A DNA stretch of 64,000 nucleotides from JAENVT01 sp031430695 (GTDB lineage: Bacteria > Actinomycetota > Acidimicrobiia > Acidimicrobiales > Ilumatobacteraceae): NCBI GenBank assembly GCA_031430695.1, contig JANPBZ010000134.1, positions 15,767 through 79,766 of the forward strand. The letters run 5' to 3'. Shown one piece after another: positions 47,701-51,838 of the stretch. Position 1 is the stretch's first letter. Every line of letters starts with the position of its first letter. Both the position numbers and the translations under genes were made by a program. The notes under the pieces were generated by a model. That model did no database searches. It worked only from the letters and a program-made list of their open reading frames with translations, and was not told the DNA's origin.

Positions 47701-48900
47701 CAGAAGACAGCCACAGTCGCAACCGCCCTGCCCGGAGACGCCTTCTCGTACACGATCGTGGTCAGCAATGCCGGCCCAGCGCTGCTCGACGATGTCTCGA
47801 TCTCCGACCCTGTGCCGGCCGGTCTCGTTGCGCTCTCGTGGACATGCCTGGGCAGCGCCGGTGGTGTCTGCAACTCGGTCATCGGCAGCGGTTCGCCAGC
47901 ACTCACTGCCGACCTGCCATTGGGTGGCTCGGTCACGATCACGTTCAACGTGCAGGTAGCACCGGGTGCCACAGGCTCGATCCTCAACATCGTCACCGCG
48001 ACGGCCGGCGGGGCCAGTGGCCAGGTCACCGCGCAGGCAACCGCCAGCGTGGAAGTGAGCCCGGTCGTGCCACCGACCGCGGCACTCTCGATCACCAAGG
48101 CGACATCGGTGGCGACGTATTCGACGGTCGGCAGCGTCGTCAGCTTCACCCTTGTCGCGAGGAACACCGGCAGTGCCACATTGACCAACGTGACAATCGC
48201 CGATCCCAACGCCACGCTGACGGCGTGCGCGCCGGTCACGCTCGGCCCGGGTCAGACACTGACCTGCTCGGCGGGCCACGTCGTGACGCAGTCCGATCTC
48301 GACCGGGGCACGTTGAGCAACACGGCATCTGTGTCGGGCGTCTCGCCGACCGGCTCCACCGTTGTCGCCACCAGCGCGACCGTGGTGGTACCCGCGCTGC
48401 CGATCACGGCTCTGTCGATCGTCAAGTCGTCGTCGGCGACCGAGTTCGTCAAGATCGGCGACAAGATCTCATACACGATCACAGCCACGAACACGGGCAA
48501 CGTAACCCTGATCAACGTTGTCATGTCCGATCCCAATGCTTCGCTGATCTCCTGCGCCCCGACCAACTTGACGCCGGGGCAAGCCCTGACGTGTACGGCT
48601 GTTCACACGGTGACAGCCGCTGATGTGGCGGCCAAGGTGATCCTCAACCAGGCGTTCGCAACGGCATTGCCGGTGACCGATTTCGAAGTGGTCTGCCCGC
48701 TCCTGGGGGCCAGCGGCCTGCAGTGCCCCAACGGTCCGACGGTCTCGGCCGAGTCCAACACCGTGGTGTTGAACCGGGCTTCGCTACTGCCCAGTACTGG
48801 TGGAACGGTTGTCACCAAGCTGATCGTCGGTGGGTGGCTCTTCGGTGTCGGCGGCCTGCTGCTGCTGGTGACCGGCCGTCGCCGCCGCGCAGCGCGCTGA
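26719..48900 (+). CDS. giant LPxTG-anchored surface protein with 53 tandem Ig-like (DUF11) modules
   Basis: About 7393 residues, one uninterrupted frame of 22.2 kb. Residues 1-45 form a signal peptide (RRSALATALVSGS core, ending SVAAAP). Residues 46-520 are a Gly/Ser-rich, beta-helix-like domain with GGGGGGNGGAGG runs and one early Cys. From about 523, 51 modules of about 129 residues repeat the pattern ITKTDG, VPGT-x-VTYTIV-x-N-x-GPS, TWTC-x(6-8)-C, NTATV and DPTPANNSATDTDTL. This is the DUF11 'conserved repeat', an extracellular Ig-like stalk unit. Two variant modules (about 7120-7340, with N-T-G in place of N-x-GPS) precede LPSTGG (7357-7362), a hydrophobic helix and RRRR, a sortase signal. 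No sortase gene is in the window. ATG 26719 is chosen to place the signal peptide; the frame extends 38 codons upstream. The likely role is a long wall-attached adhesin or stalk (inference). Confidence 0.93.
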   Translation: MADDRPSSNNASRWSGLRRSALATALVSGSVVFGTGLFVPSVAAAPLCASPPLTGNTTATGVINTYYPGQTSITAGTSNTTVTVGTSRGSATPIAVGDLVMVMQMQGAEINATNTNAYGDGVTSATASGFLNNASFIAGQYEYATVRSVAGAVVGLDGSGTNGGLINNYVNASESATQGQQRFQVVRVPQYSSATLSVATPPAAVAWDGSSGGIVVLDVASDLNLNGATINVTGQGFRGGLQRSRSGTGGLANTDYRTTTAQAANGQKAEGIAGTTKWTTGSADTVGDGYPNGDFGRGAPGNAGGGGTDGDPASNSENSGGGGGGNGGAGGVGGNTWSSNLARGGHGGAVVPGTASRVFLGGGGGAGSDNNAVLSSSGGAGGGMVLVRAGSLSGTGTINADGAAGNVSGQDGSGGGGAGGSIVVLTSLTGAASGISGLTARARGGAGGNETHADQHGPGGGGGGGRVITAAATASTVVTAGANGTHVPTSSAYGATSGSAGASSATAVVGDAPGTNTGSQCIDASVTKSTNPTPVIPGQTVTYTVVATNDGPYPRTGTAPIVVTDTLPAGLTSATWTCSASAGSNCTASGSGSLSTTANLEVGDSATYTITATLASTFTGTLSNTATVAGPATIPELNATNNSATSAVLAEPRANLGITKTDGVAAEVPGTNAVYTIVASNAGPSTATNALITDSLPAGTISGSWTCAAGSGGTCGAASGTMPMSTTATLSPSGTVTYTVTVAVSSTATGSLANTVTIAAPAGTVETNSANNVATDTDNLTPTADLSISKTDGLTTIDAGTGLTYTIALSNAGPSAITGATVTDTFPASLTGATWTCAASAGSSCPASGSGSISASVNVLAAGSVTFTVTATVVSTATGTLSNTATVALPGGATDPTAANNTATDTTTITRRADVSITKTDGAATEVPGTSVTYTIVAANAGPSAAIGTSVTDTLPASLTGATWTCTATAGSTCPASGSGNISTTVDLLPSGSATFTLTATIASTATGSLANTATVAVAAGVTDPAAGNNSATDTDTLTPTADLSITKTDGVTGEVPGTAVTYTIVASNAGPSTATAATATDTLPAVLSGGTWTCSASVGSTCPASGSGNINASVTLAPGGTATFTLTATISSSATGSLANTATIAAPASVTDPTPGNNSATDVDTLTPTGDLSITKTDGVATAIPGQSVTYTIVATNAGPSVITAATVADTFPASIAGATWTCSASAGSSCPASGSGNINANVNLAVAGTATFTVTAPISPTATGSLVNTATIAAPAGSSDPSGANNSATDTDTLTPTADLSITKTDGAATEVPGTPVTYTIVASNAGPSAASGSNVADTFPAALTGATWTCSAGGGATCPASGSGNISATVDLPVGGTASFTVNGTVAAGATGSLTNTATVSVGAGITDPAPGNNAATDTDTLTPTADLLITKTDGATTEVPGTSVTYTIVASNAGPSTITAATVTDTMPASLSGVTWTCSASAGSSCPASGSGSISASVTLVSGGAATFTVTGAISATATGSLANTATVALPGGATDPTPANNSATDTDTLTPTADLSITKTDGSATEVPGTAVTYTIVASNAGPSAVTAATVADTMPAALTGVTWTCSASSGAACPASGSGDINASVDLPVGGSATFTVSATISASATGNLVNTATVAAPGGVTDPTPANNSATDADSLIPTADLSITKTDGVVTEVPGTAVAYTIVATNGGPSAVSAATIADTMPAALTGVTWTCAGASGGTCPASGSGNINVSVDLPVGASVTFTVSATISTSATGTLVNTATIAPPAGVTDPTPANNSATDTDTLNPTADLSITKTDGSATEVPGTAVTYTIVAGNSGPSAVIAATVADTIPATLNGATWTCVPAGGGSCAASSGSGNISTTVDLPVGATATFTISATVVATTTGNLVNTASITAPGGVTDPTPANNSATDTDTLNPTADLSISKTDGVASVIPGQSTTYTVVVGNAGPSTAVNAPVADALPAGATSGSWTCAASVGASCGAASGSMPIATTVTIAAGATATYNVVVAVSSTATGSLTNTSTVQAPAGVTDPVSADNSATDIDSLTPTADVSISKTDGLTTVVPGANVTYTVVASNPGPSTVTGATVSDTIPAALSGATWTCSASGGSTCPATGSGDLAASVTLAPGGSTTFTISATVVASATGTISNTATITLPGTVTDPTPANNSATDLTTVTPQTDLTITKTDGTPTAVPGQSTTYTIVVTNTGPSSVTGAAVTDTMPAGVTTMNWSCAGSGGGSCPAAGSGSISDNVDLPVGASVTYTVTVAVAAGATGTLTNTATVAAPLGVTDTNAANNTATDVDTLTPRADLAVTKTDGVASVIPGQSTTYTVTVTNAGPSDAPNTVVTDATPVDASFTSWSCSPSAGAACSTASGSGSINTSVDLPLGTIVTFVVDAAIDAAATGTLGNTATAAPAPGITDPVVGNNSATDTDTLTPTADLAITKTNLLSTVVPGDPISYTVTASNSGPSSVVGASVVDALPASLTAATWTCAASGGGSCTSSGSGSINETVNLPVGATVIYTVDGVVASAAIGSIDNTATVGVPVGVTDPVVGNNSATDSDPLTPEVDLSITKTDGLAIADPLDAVTYTIVVSNDGPSSVSDAQVVDLIPAALLGATWTCASGVGGNCDLAGPVAGDINTTVDLAVNGSVQFTVTATIAGSTIGTVINTATVSAPSGVSETNSADNAATDATAVTSTAALSITKTDGQATDVAGTSSTYTITVANSGPSAVINAAVADALPPALTNATWTCTASGAGNCDDAGPTAGDINSTVDLPSGESATFTVTATVDPSFTGLLSNTATVTAPPGTIDDPSNNSSTDDTTVVAEANLTVAKSDGTVTATPGADTTYTVTVDNAGPSAVVGATVGDVLPAGATAMNWTCAASVGSSCTASGSGSLGDTVDLLPGGQVTYVVIVDIDAAATGLLTNTATATVPPTMTETSPLDNTATDIDSLVAETDLAITKTDNTLAAVPGTAITYTIVATNNGPSDAIGATVADTFPGELNSISWTCVGPCTPAGSGALNDVVGLPVGATVTYTVTATIAASAVGVLSNTATVTAAPGTVDPNPVNDSATDVDTLAAVADLSITKTDGAANEVPGTPVSYTIVVSNNGPSDVVGASVVDTFPLDLANATWSCVAAGGTCPVAGSGDINAVVILAVGGAATFAVTADVAASATGTLTNTATVTAPPATDPNAGNNSATDVDTLSPEVDLSVTKTDNDLVAQPGDSVTYEIVVSNAGPSAVIGAPFTDIVPSSLVGVSWTCAASSGASCPAAGSGNAINTTLSLTPGGTATFTVTATVDAPATGVIANTATIAAPVGVVETASGDNTATDTTSVTPTADLIITKTDGLTSIAAGQAITYTIVVTNAGPSTITDALVTDVLPSALVGATWTCAASAGSSCLDAAGSGDISDLVTLASTGTATFTVSATVAASTPAGTLSNTADVAMPVGSVDPTPANNTATDTTTIERHADLEVTKTDGVSSATPGLAIQYTIVVTNNGPSNVSAATVVDTMPATLIGATWTCSASVGSTCPASGSGDFASLVDLLAGGTATFTVDATVAASALGTLVNTAGATVPSGVTDPVPGNNSSTDTDTLDPVADLSITKDDFSATATPGAPVTYTVVVSNAGPSDVIGATVADVLPATLSGVTWSCSVSGSGSCPASGSGDVNSLVSLTVGATATFTITGTLSAAATANLVNTATVTAPVGVTDPAPADNSATDVDTLARVADLSVTKTDFAATATPGTAVSYQIVATNNGPSDITGAVVTDTPPAELTGVTWSCTATGGASCSNSSGVGAINELADLPVGASVTFTLTATLSPAATVPVANTVQIAVPAGATDPNPSNNTATDTDAIVPVADLSITKTVDLAAALPDDVLTYTIVVANAGPSDISDSLVDDVVPADVVGATWTCAAQAGGNCDLTGPVSGDIAGTVDLVVGGSVSFTVTGTVASTATGTIINSATVAAPAGANDPNPANNTSSASTTINPKADLSITKTDGNVTDVAGTSLQYSIVVTNSGPSTIQDAPVDDVLPAALLAVSWTCSPSAFSVCDDPAGGGDITTTVDLLAGGTATFVIDASIDPAFAGVLTNTASVTMPGVGVDPTPANNSATDLTTIVAEADLSITKTDGSLAATPGGSTVYTVTVSNSGPSTVVGAPVSDAIPAGATAMNWTCLASPGSSCAPSGSGALADTVSLLPGGAATYQATVDISSAATGAFVNTASVAAPIGVTDPAPANNSATDIDTLSPSADLSITKTDGLSNAVPGTSLTYTVVATNAGPSDAVGATINDSLPASLVGSTWTCVGTGGGTCAGAGVGNIADTVNLPTGASVTYSVTAMIDSNATGTLVNTASIAAPIGTTDPDPSDNSATDTDTLTPQSDLFVTKTDGQTNVVPGTPVTYTVVAGNAGPSAVAGATVTDLLSADLLGASWTCAAAGGRCPATGTGNIAANIDLAVGGTATFTISATVSPSATSTLANTVDVAVPSGVTDPMAGNNTATDTDTLNPEADLSISKTDGRISAQPGDAITYTLVAANAGPSAVVGAPVIDALPAGLSAASWTCAPSAGASCPASGSGNINTTVSLPVGATAIFTVTTSITATSGVVANTVQIDAPAGVSDPSTGDNVATDTTSITPTADLSITKTDGLTTVAAGEVVTYSIVATNAGPSPIIGATVADAIPGVLVGASWTCSATVGSTCANATGSGSINELADLAAGGQVTFSITGTVNGSAAPGLLSNTATITMPFGSIDPTPGNNSATDTTVIERRADLSISKDDFTGAAVAGGSTTYTVVVSNNGPSNVFGAAVSDPIPTGVTAMTWTCSATAGASCIVAGTGALATNVNLAAGSSVTFTVVVDIDAAASGLLTNIASVIPPSGVTDPNSANDSDTDVDTVAGVADLTITKDDGSSTATPGSTTTYTMVVTNNGPSNVTGATVTDLQPVGTTFDSWACTATGAASCSDPSGTGSISTTVDLAVGASVTFTVVMAIDSSVTADVTNTATVAAPSGVTDPNSGDNAASDTDTMLLVADLSITKTDGSATVTPGTTVVYSVTASNAGPSDIAGAAVTDLVPAALTGATWTCAGTSGGACTTATGSAPINQSVDLPVGGSVTFTITGVVDPALVGDLVNTATVAAPVGVIDPNPGNNSATDLDTNTPVTDLAVSKTDGLTSALPGDVVTYTVTVSSAGPSDAVGASLIDAVPAVLTGVTWTCAAVNGGCVASGTGSLNESIDVAVGGTVTFSITGTVVGTATGTITNTATVMAPAGANDPNPGDNSATDATTVNPKADLSITKTDGNLSDVAGTTVTYTIEVANAGPSMITGAPVADVMPPALSGATWSCTATAGSVCGGVGGAGDIAATVDLLAGGVATFTVTATIDAAFTGTLTNTATVAMPGPGVDPTPGNNIAVDTTDVVAVADLSVTKTDGVVSEVPGTAVSYTIVVSNAGPSDVVGASVSDVMPVSLSNVLWSCVGVAGGVCSPSGTGDVVDVIDVASGGSVTYSVSGDLAADASGVLVNAVSVVAPGSVTDPDLSNNSASDVDTLVPTADLSVTKTDGVVSEVPGTAVSYTIVVSNAGPSDVVGASVTDVFPATLIGASWTCVAVNGACPASGSGSISELVDLATGGTATFTVTATLSSSATGSITNTATVTPPAGATDPDPTNNSDADTDTLDAVADLSITKTDNDTNARPGDLITYEIVASNAGPSAITGAVVSDAMPAGVFGVSWTCAAGSGATCPASGIGDLNETVDLAVGASATFTVTATVTASVGSITNTAQIDAPAGATDPNTADNVASDTTQVDPLGDLSITKTDGLTSAAPGAGISYSIVVSNSGPSAAAGVAISDTVPPSLSGVTWSCTASPGSACTNATGTGDISELVDLAAGGSVSFMVAATIDADATGVLSNTATVAPPSGFADSDSANNSATDVTDLDPAVDLAATKTDGQVIAIPGTPISYIIVVTNAGPSVAAGSQVLDSLPASLLGATWTCSAAPGSSCGAPSGSGSIDEIVTVGVGGTLTYIVAASVSPSAVGVLANTVTVMPALGTGDTNAGNNSATDVDSLSPQANVNVVKTDGAAAAVPGTTITYSIIVSNAGPSAVSNAAVADVLPAELINATWTCTGSIGGSCDAVSGIGGIVTTADLQAGSAVTYTLTATVVPVATGTVVNTATVSVPVGVVDSDLTDNSSTDIDNLTPSVDLSIAKTDGVTSVVPGTSTTYTIMVANSGPSTAAGAQITDLLPAELINASWGCTASGGATCGTPSGSGDVSLLATLPAGGSLTIDVDADIDPTATGFVVNTATVTGPVGVTDTDPANDSATDSDVLTPTADLSITKDDGLATALPGDPVAYAIVVTNNGPSAVVGATVTDVMPAGLSAVTWTCSALPSSSCASAAGGGDIATTVDLAIGESATFVIDATIAISQIGVVTNTATVDAPVGVTDPNSADNIAIDTTMVNGLGDVSIVKSDGVATIVAGTSTTYTIVVTNPGPSQIDRIQVIDSLPAALIGASWTCAATGAASCSAASGFGSISEMIDMPAASTVTFSVTATVSPSASGTLSNTASVTLPTGIVDSDLTNNDSTDVTDIDRIADLAVTKTNHVSALTPGNSVGYDITVVNNGPSSVSGATLSDLVPASITGVTWTCTAGAGAACGAGAGSGNVSLNLDLAVGASVAVRITGTVSPNAAGTLTNSATVAPPVGVTDPDVADNTATDTDTLDPVADVSVAKSNGVTSQSPGATSSYTITVANAGPSAAAGVTIDDPLPSGVATASWTCSAAAGSSCAAASGIGAVNTTVDLAAAGTVTLTVSLQAGLFAGTLTNTVTATVAAGTTDPDPSNNVASDTDTLVFTADIAVTKAVSAAVVAVGQALNYTVVVSNAGPDRAAGVTVLDTMPAGLASLTWTCAATPGSSCPANGTGDITSSIDLAAGGSATFTVSATVTSAAPNTIVNTATAAVGPDTIDPDPTNNTASVTFAVDFTSSLSVQKTATVATALPGDAFSYTIVVSNAGPALLDDVSISDPVPAGLVALSWTCLGSAGGVCNSVIGSGSPALTADLPLGGSVTITFNVQVAPGATGSILNIVTATAGGASGQVTAQATASVEVSPVVPPTAALSITKATSVATYSTVGSVVSFTLVARNTGSATLTNVTIADPNATLTACAPVTLGPGQTLTCSAGHVVTQSDLDRGTLSNTASVSGVSPTGSTVVATSATVVVPALPITALSIVKSSSATEFVKIGDKISYTITATNTGNVTLINVVMSDPNASLISCAPTNLTPGQALTCTAVHTVTAADVAAKVILNQAFATALPVTDFEVVCPLLGASGLQCPNGPTVSAESNTVVLNRASLLPSTGGTVVTKLIVGGWLFGVGGLLLLVTGRRRRAAR
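28287..48390 (+). repeat. array of 53 coding repeats (DUF11-type modules)
   Basis: Counting the ITKTDG/TYTIV-x-N-x-GPS signature by eye gives 51 standard modules with a mean period near 388 bp, then two variant modules. Module spacing varies slightly because loop lengths differ. At the DNA level most neighbours differ in third codon positions, so the array is old and diverged, with one recent exception at 43027-43529. Confidence 0.9.
43027..43529 (+). repeat. recent module duplication: 116-bp direct repeats around a G/T-rich codon tract
   Basis: Bases 43027-43142 and 43414-43529 are identical except for one position (CCGTCGG against CCATCGG), offset exactly 387 bp (129 codons). The whole 503-bp interval uses GTG, GGT, GAT, TCG and TTG codons, whereas sequence on both sides prefers C-ending codons. 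The change is abrupt at 43026/43027 and at 43530. This fits gain of one module by recombination with a donor of different codon usage. Confidence 0.85.
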
Positions 48901-48960
48901 CCGCGCCTCTTCGGCTGACGGCGTGATCGCAAGTCTGCAGCTGCCGGAGAGCCTACGAGA

Positions 48961-48978
48961 GGAGCTGCGACCAGCTCC
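48961..48978. terminator. hairpin 3' of the giant gene, possible terminator
   Basis: GGAGCTG-CGAC-CAGCTCC is a perfect 7-bp stem with a 4-base loop, 61 bases after the giant gene's stop. No T-run follows, so intrinsic termination is uncertain. A 9-bp inverted pair CAGGCAGAT (48981-48989)/ATCTGCCTG (49056-49064) then brackets the first tandem hairpin. Confidence 0.4.
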
Positions 48979-49008
48979 ATCAGGCAGATCGGTGCCACCT
49001 GGTACACG

Positions 49009-49117
49009 GCGTTTGATGACTGGCGCCCCGCATCGGGGCCGGAATCGTCAAGCGCATCTGCCTGATTAGTGCGTTTGATGACTGGCGCCCCGATGCGGGG
49101 CCGGAGTCGTCAAACGC
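49009..49117. repeat. two tandem 47-nt palindromic hairpin repeats
   Basis: Copies at 49009-49055 and 49071-49117 each form a near-perfect long hairpin: arm GCGTTTGATGACT...CCCCG against CGGGG...AGTCGTCAAACGC with a 3-base loop. They differ at a few positions, including loop CAT versus ATG and ends AAGCGC versus AAACGC. They lie 62 bp apart between the convergent ends of the giant gene and the hisD-like gene. They resemble REP-type elements or a bidirectional terminator. Two copies with a 15-base gap do not make a CRISPR array. The rest of the 48901-49226 gap holds no gene. Confidence 0.75.
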
Positions 49118-49226
49118 CTCGGCAGCAGCGTCGGGTGCCTGATATGGATCGGGTCCGCAAGGCGGCTCTCGAGGATTTGTCACACCCTCATCCGAAAGGG
49201 GGACCGCGCTGACTACGTCGCCACGA

Positions 49227-50549
49227 TCAGTCGCCGCGGATGAGCGCTGCGGTGCCGTGTGCGGCGAAACCCTCGTGCTTGCTCATTGCCACAATGGTCG
49301 GCGTCATCCTGCGCCGGGCCGTCGCATCGGCACGAGCCACCGCGGTTCGCTTCAAGAACGCGTCCGCAGTGATCCCACTCGACACATGGGCGAACCCGCC
49401 CGTCGGAAGGCTGGCCGGGCAACCGATGACGTAGTTGCCGGCCGCGAACAAGGTGTGCTGGCCGATCAGGATCTCGCCGGCATTGACCAGGCGGTCGACC
49501 AGTTCGGCTTCTGCCGTGGCGGTGACGACCACCTGCAAGTGCTCGGGCGCCCAACGGTTGGCGACGTCGGCGGCTTCACCCAGGTCGGCGACCAGCACGC
49601 AGCCGCCGTTGATGCCCAACGCCGCGCGTGCGGCGTCTCCGCGTTCGGCCGGCAGGCCGGCGATCTGCTGCTGCAGTTCGCGGTCGACCATGGAGAACAG
49701 CTTGGTGGACGTTGTGACAAGCACGACGGTCGAGTCCATGCCGTGCTCGGCCTCGTTCAACAGATCGGCCGCAAGGTATCGAGGGTCGGCGGAATCATCG
49801 GCGATCACCATGCTCTCCGTCGGCCCGAGGATCATCATCGTCGCCACGCCGTACCGCTGCATCTCGACCTGGGCACACGCGACAGGCGAACTTCCCGGAC
49901 CGACGATCTTGCGAACTTGAGGGATGGACTCGGTGCCGAACCCGAGTGCCGCAATGCCTGCCGGGCCGTTGACGCGAAACACGTTGTCGATGCCCAGCTT
50001 GCGGCACACGACAAGCACAGCAGGGTCGATGCGCGCCCCGCCGTCGGGCATCGGTGGCACGACAAGTGCGAGCTCAGGCACGCCGGCGACGGTGGCCGGC
50101 ACTCCCAACTGGTAGGCCACGCTGGGATAACTGGCCTTGCCACTGGGCACGAACAGACCGGCAGAGCTGATCGGTGTGACTTTCTCGCCGACCGACAGGC
50201 CAGGCTCGCTCTCGAAGCTCCAATCAGCCGAGCGCAGCATCAACTGCTCGTTGAACGAACGCAGGTGGGCGATTGCGTCGTCGATTGCCAGGTCGACTTC
50301 GATGGTTACTTCGGCGTCGGCGATCTCCTCGGTGGTGGCTCGAAGTTGATCCGGCTGCAGCGACACGTGATCGAACTCACGCAGGGCACGACACACGGCC
50401 TCGTCGCCGTTGACGCGAACGTCGTCGATGATTCGACCGATGGCCTCCTTCAGATCGGAATCGAAGATCGCCTCCAATCCTCGTGCACACAAGGCGCGGC
50501 GCGCGTCGTCGTTCATCGCCGACCAGGTCATCGATCGCAGCACCGACAT
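49227..50549 (-). CDS. histidinol dehydrogenase-family protein with altered zinc ligands
   Basis: 440 residues, full HisD length and fold pattern: VPSGKASYPS (about 134-143), VGPGSSPVACAQVEMQRYG, LLNEAEHGMDS (about 263-273), WAPEHLQ with the catalytic Glu336/His337, and the C-terminal EGFAAHGTAA with His431. E. coli HisD binds zinc through Gln259, His262, Asp360 and His419. The matching positions here are Glu266, His269, Asn372 (GNY instead of GDY) and His431, and the usual NHVLPT reads PASLPT. The enzyme may therefore oxidise a different alcohol; HisD paralogues such as HpsN act on sulfopropanediol. There are no other his genes nearby. ATG 50549 is used; GTG 50582 is possible. Confidence 0.8.
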   Translation of the reverse strand: MSVLRSMTWSAMNDDARRALCARGLEAIFDSDLKEAIGRIIDDVRVNGDEAVCRALREFDHVSLQPDQLRATTEEIADAEVTIEVDLAIDDAIAHLRSFNEQLMLRSADWSFESEPGLSVGEKVTPISSAGLFVPSGKASYPSVAYQLGVPATVAGVPELALVVPPMPDGGARIDPAVLVVCRKLGIDNVFRVNGPAGIAALGFGTESIPQVRKIVGPGSSPVACAQVEMQRYGVATMMILGPTESMVIADDSADPRYLAADLLNEAEHGMDSTVVLVTTSTKLFSMVDRELQQQIAGLPAERGDAARAALGINGGCVLVADLGEAADVANRWAPEHLQVVVTATAEAELVDRLVNAGEILIGQHTLFAAGNYVIGCPASLPTGGFAHVSSGITADAFLKRTAVARADATARRRMTPTIVAMSKHEGFAAHGTAALIRGD

Positions 50550-50614
50550 GAGCGACGAGGGTATCGGGTAGGATTCACCCACGTTCCGCCCGAAGCCGCT
50601 AGGAGCGTCTCGCC

Positions 50615-51838
50615 ATGCCCGTCACCGTCGTCGTTGGAGCCCAATGGGGCGATGAGGGCAAAGCCAAGGTCATCGACCTGCTGGCCAGCGAACACACCCA
50701 CGTCGTGCGCTATCAGGGTGGCCACAACGCCGGCCACACGGTGGTGGTGGGAACCGAGCGGTATGCGCTGCAACTGGTCCCATCCGGTGTGCTCTATCCG
50801 CACATCATCCCGGTCATCGGCAACGGTGTGGTCATCGACATGCCCACCTTGTTCAACGAGATCGACACGCTGGAGGGCCGCGGCGTCAGTTGCGTCAAGC
50901 TCAAGGTCAGCAGCCAGGCTCACCTGATCTTCCCATGGCATCAGGCCCTCGACGCGCTGTACGAAGCGGGGCGCGGTGACGCTCGCATCGGTACCACCTT
51001 GAAAGGCATCGGCCCGGCGTATGCCGACAAGGCGCGGCGCGAGGGTGTACGCGCCGGCGAAGTGCTCGACCCGGTTGGCTTCGCCACGGCAGTGAAAGAG
51101 CGCGCTGTCAGCCACAACGCCGAGATCGTTGCGCTCGGTGGGGAACCGCTCGACGTCGACGAGCTCGTCGAGCGCTTCACGACACTCGGCCGCAGGCTGG
51201 CGCCGTACGTGATCGACACGGTGCAGCTACTGCACGAGGCTCTCGACCGCAACGATCACCTGCTGCTCGAGGGCGCGCAGGCGACATTCCTCGACCTCGA
51301 TCACGGCACCTACCCCTTTGTCACGTCGTCGAATCCGACTGCGGGCGGTGCGTGTGTCGGCACTGGCATCGGCCCGTTGTACCTGACGCGCATCGTCGGT
51401 ATCACCAAGGCATATACAACGCGAGTGGGTAGCGGCCCGTTCCCCACCGAACTGCTCGACGACACCGGCGACCGGCTTGTCGAGATCGGCCACGAGTTCG
51501 GCACGGTCACCGGGCGTCGTCGTCGCACTGGCTGGCTCGACTGCGTGATGTTGCGCAAGGCGGTTCGCATCAACTCGCTCACCGAGATCGCCCTGACCAA
51601 GCTGGATGTGCTCGACACGTTCTCCGAGATCAAGGTGTGCACCGAGTACGACGCCGACGGTCGCCCCATCTACGCGGTGCTCGACGGTTGGCTGTGCGAC
51701 ATCTCTGCCGTACGCAGCCGCAGCGACCTTCCTCCGAAGGCCGCCGAGTTCGTGGCCCTGGTCGAGGCCGAGGTCGGCGTGCCGGTGAGGATCGTCGGCA
51801 CCGGGCCGGCCCGCGACGCGGTGCTGGAGTGGCAGTGA
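50615..51838 (+). CDS. purA: adenylosuccinate synthetase
   Basis: 407 residues. Catalyses GTP-dependent ligation of IMP and aspartate, the first committed AMP step. GTP loop GAQWGDEGKAK (about 8-18), NAGHTVV (about 38-44), the IMP region GTTLKGIGPAY (about 127-137) and LLLEGAQATFLDLDHGTYPFV (first 20 residues from about 215) are all present. The Asp-binding loop lies near TGRRRRTGWLDC. AGGAG lies 9 bases before the ATG. purB follows with a four-base overlap, so the whole IMP-to-AMP branch is one operon. Confidence 0.97.
   Translation: MPVTVVVGAQWGDEGKAKVIDLLASEHTHVVRYQGGHNAGHTVVVGTERYALQLVPSGVLYPHIIPVIGNGVVIDMPTLFNEIDTLEGRGVSCVKLKVSSQAHLIFPWHQALDALYEAGRGDARIGTTLKGIGPAYADKARREGVRAGEVLDPVGFATAVKERAVSHNAEIVALGGEPLDVDELVERFTTLGRRLAPYVIDTVQLLHEALDRNDHLLLEGAQATFLDLDHGTYPFVTSSNPTAGGACVGTGIGPLYLTRIVGITKAYTTRVGSGPFPTELLDDTGDRLVEIGHEFGTVTGRRRRTGWLDCVMLRKAVRINSLTEIALTKLDVLDTFSEIKVCTEYDADGRPIYAVLDGWLCDISAVRSRSDLPPKAAEFVALVEAEVGVPVRIVGTGPARDAVLEWQ

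Noticed and set aside
49009..49117. CRISPR-like array
   Set aside because: Only two copies with a 15-base gap, each a full hairpin; no cas genes. A structured repeat fits better.
49257..50927. 556-codon plus-strand frame over hisD-like and purA 5' end
   Set aside because: Runs antisense to a clear HisD-family protein and then out of frame into purA; a shadow.
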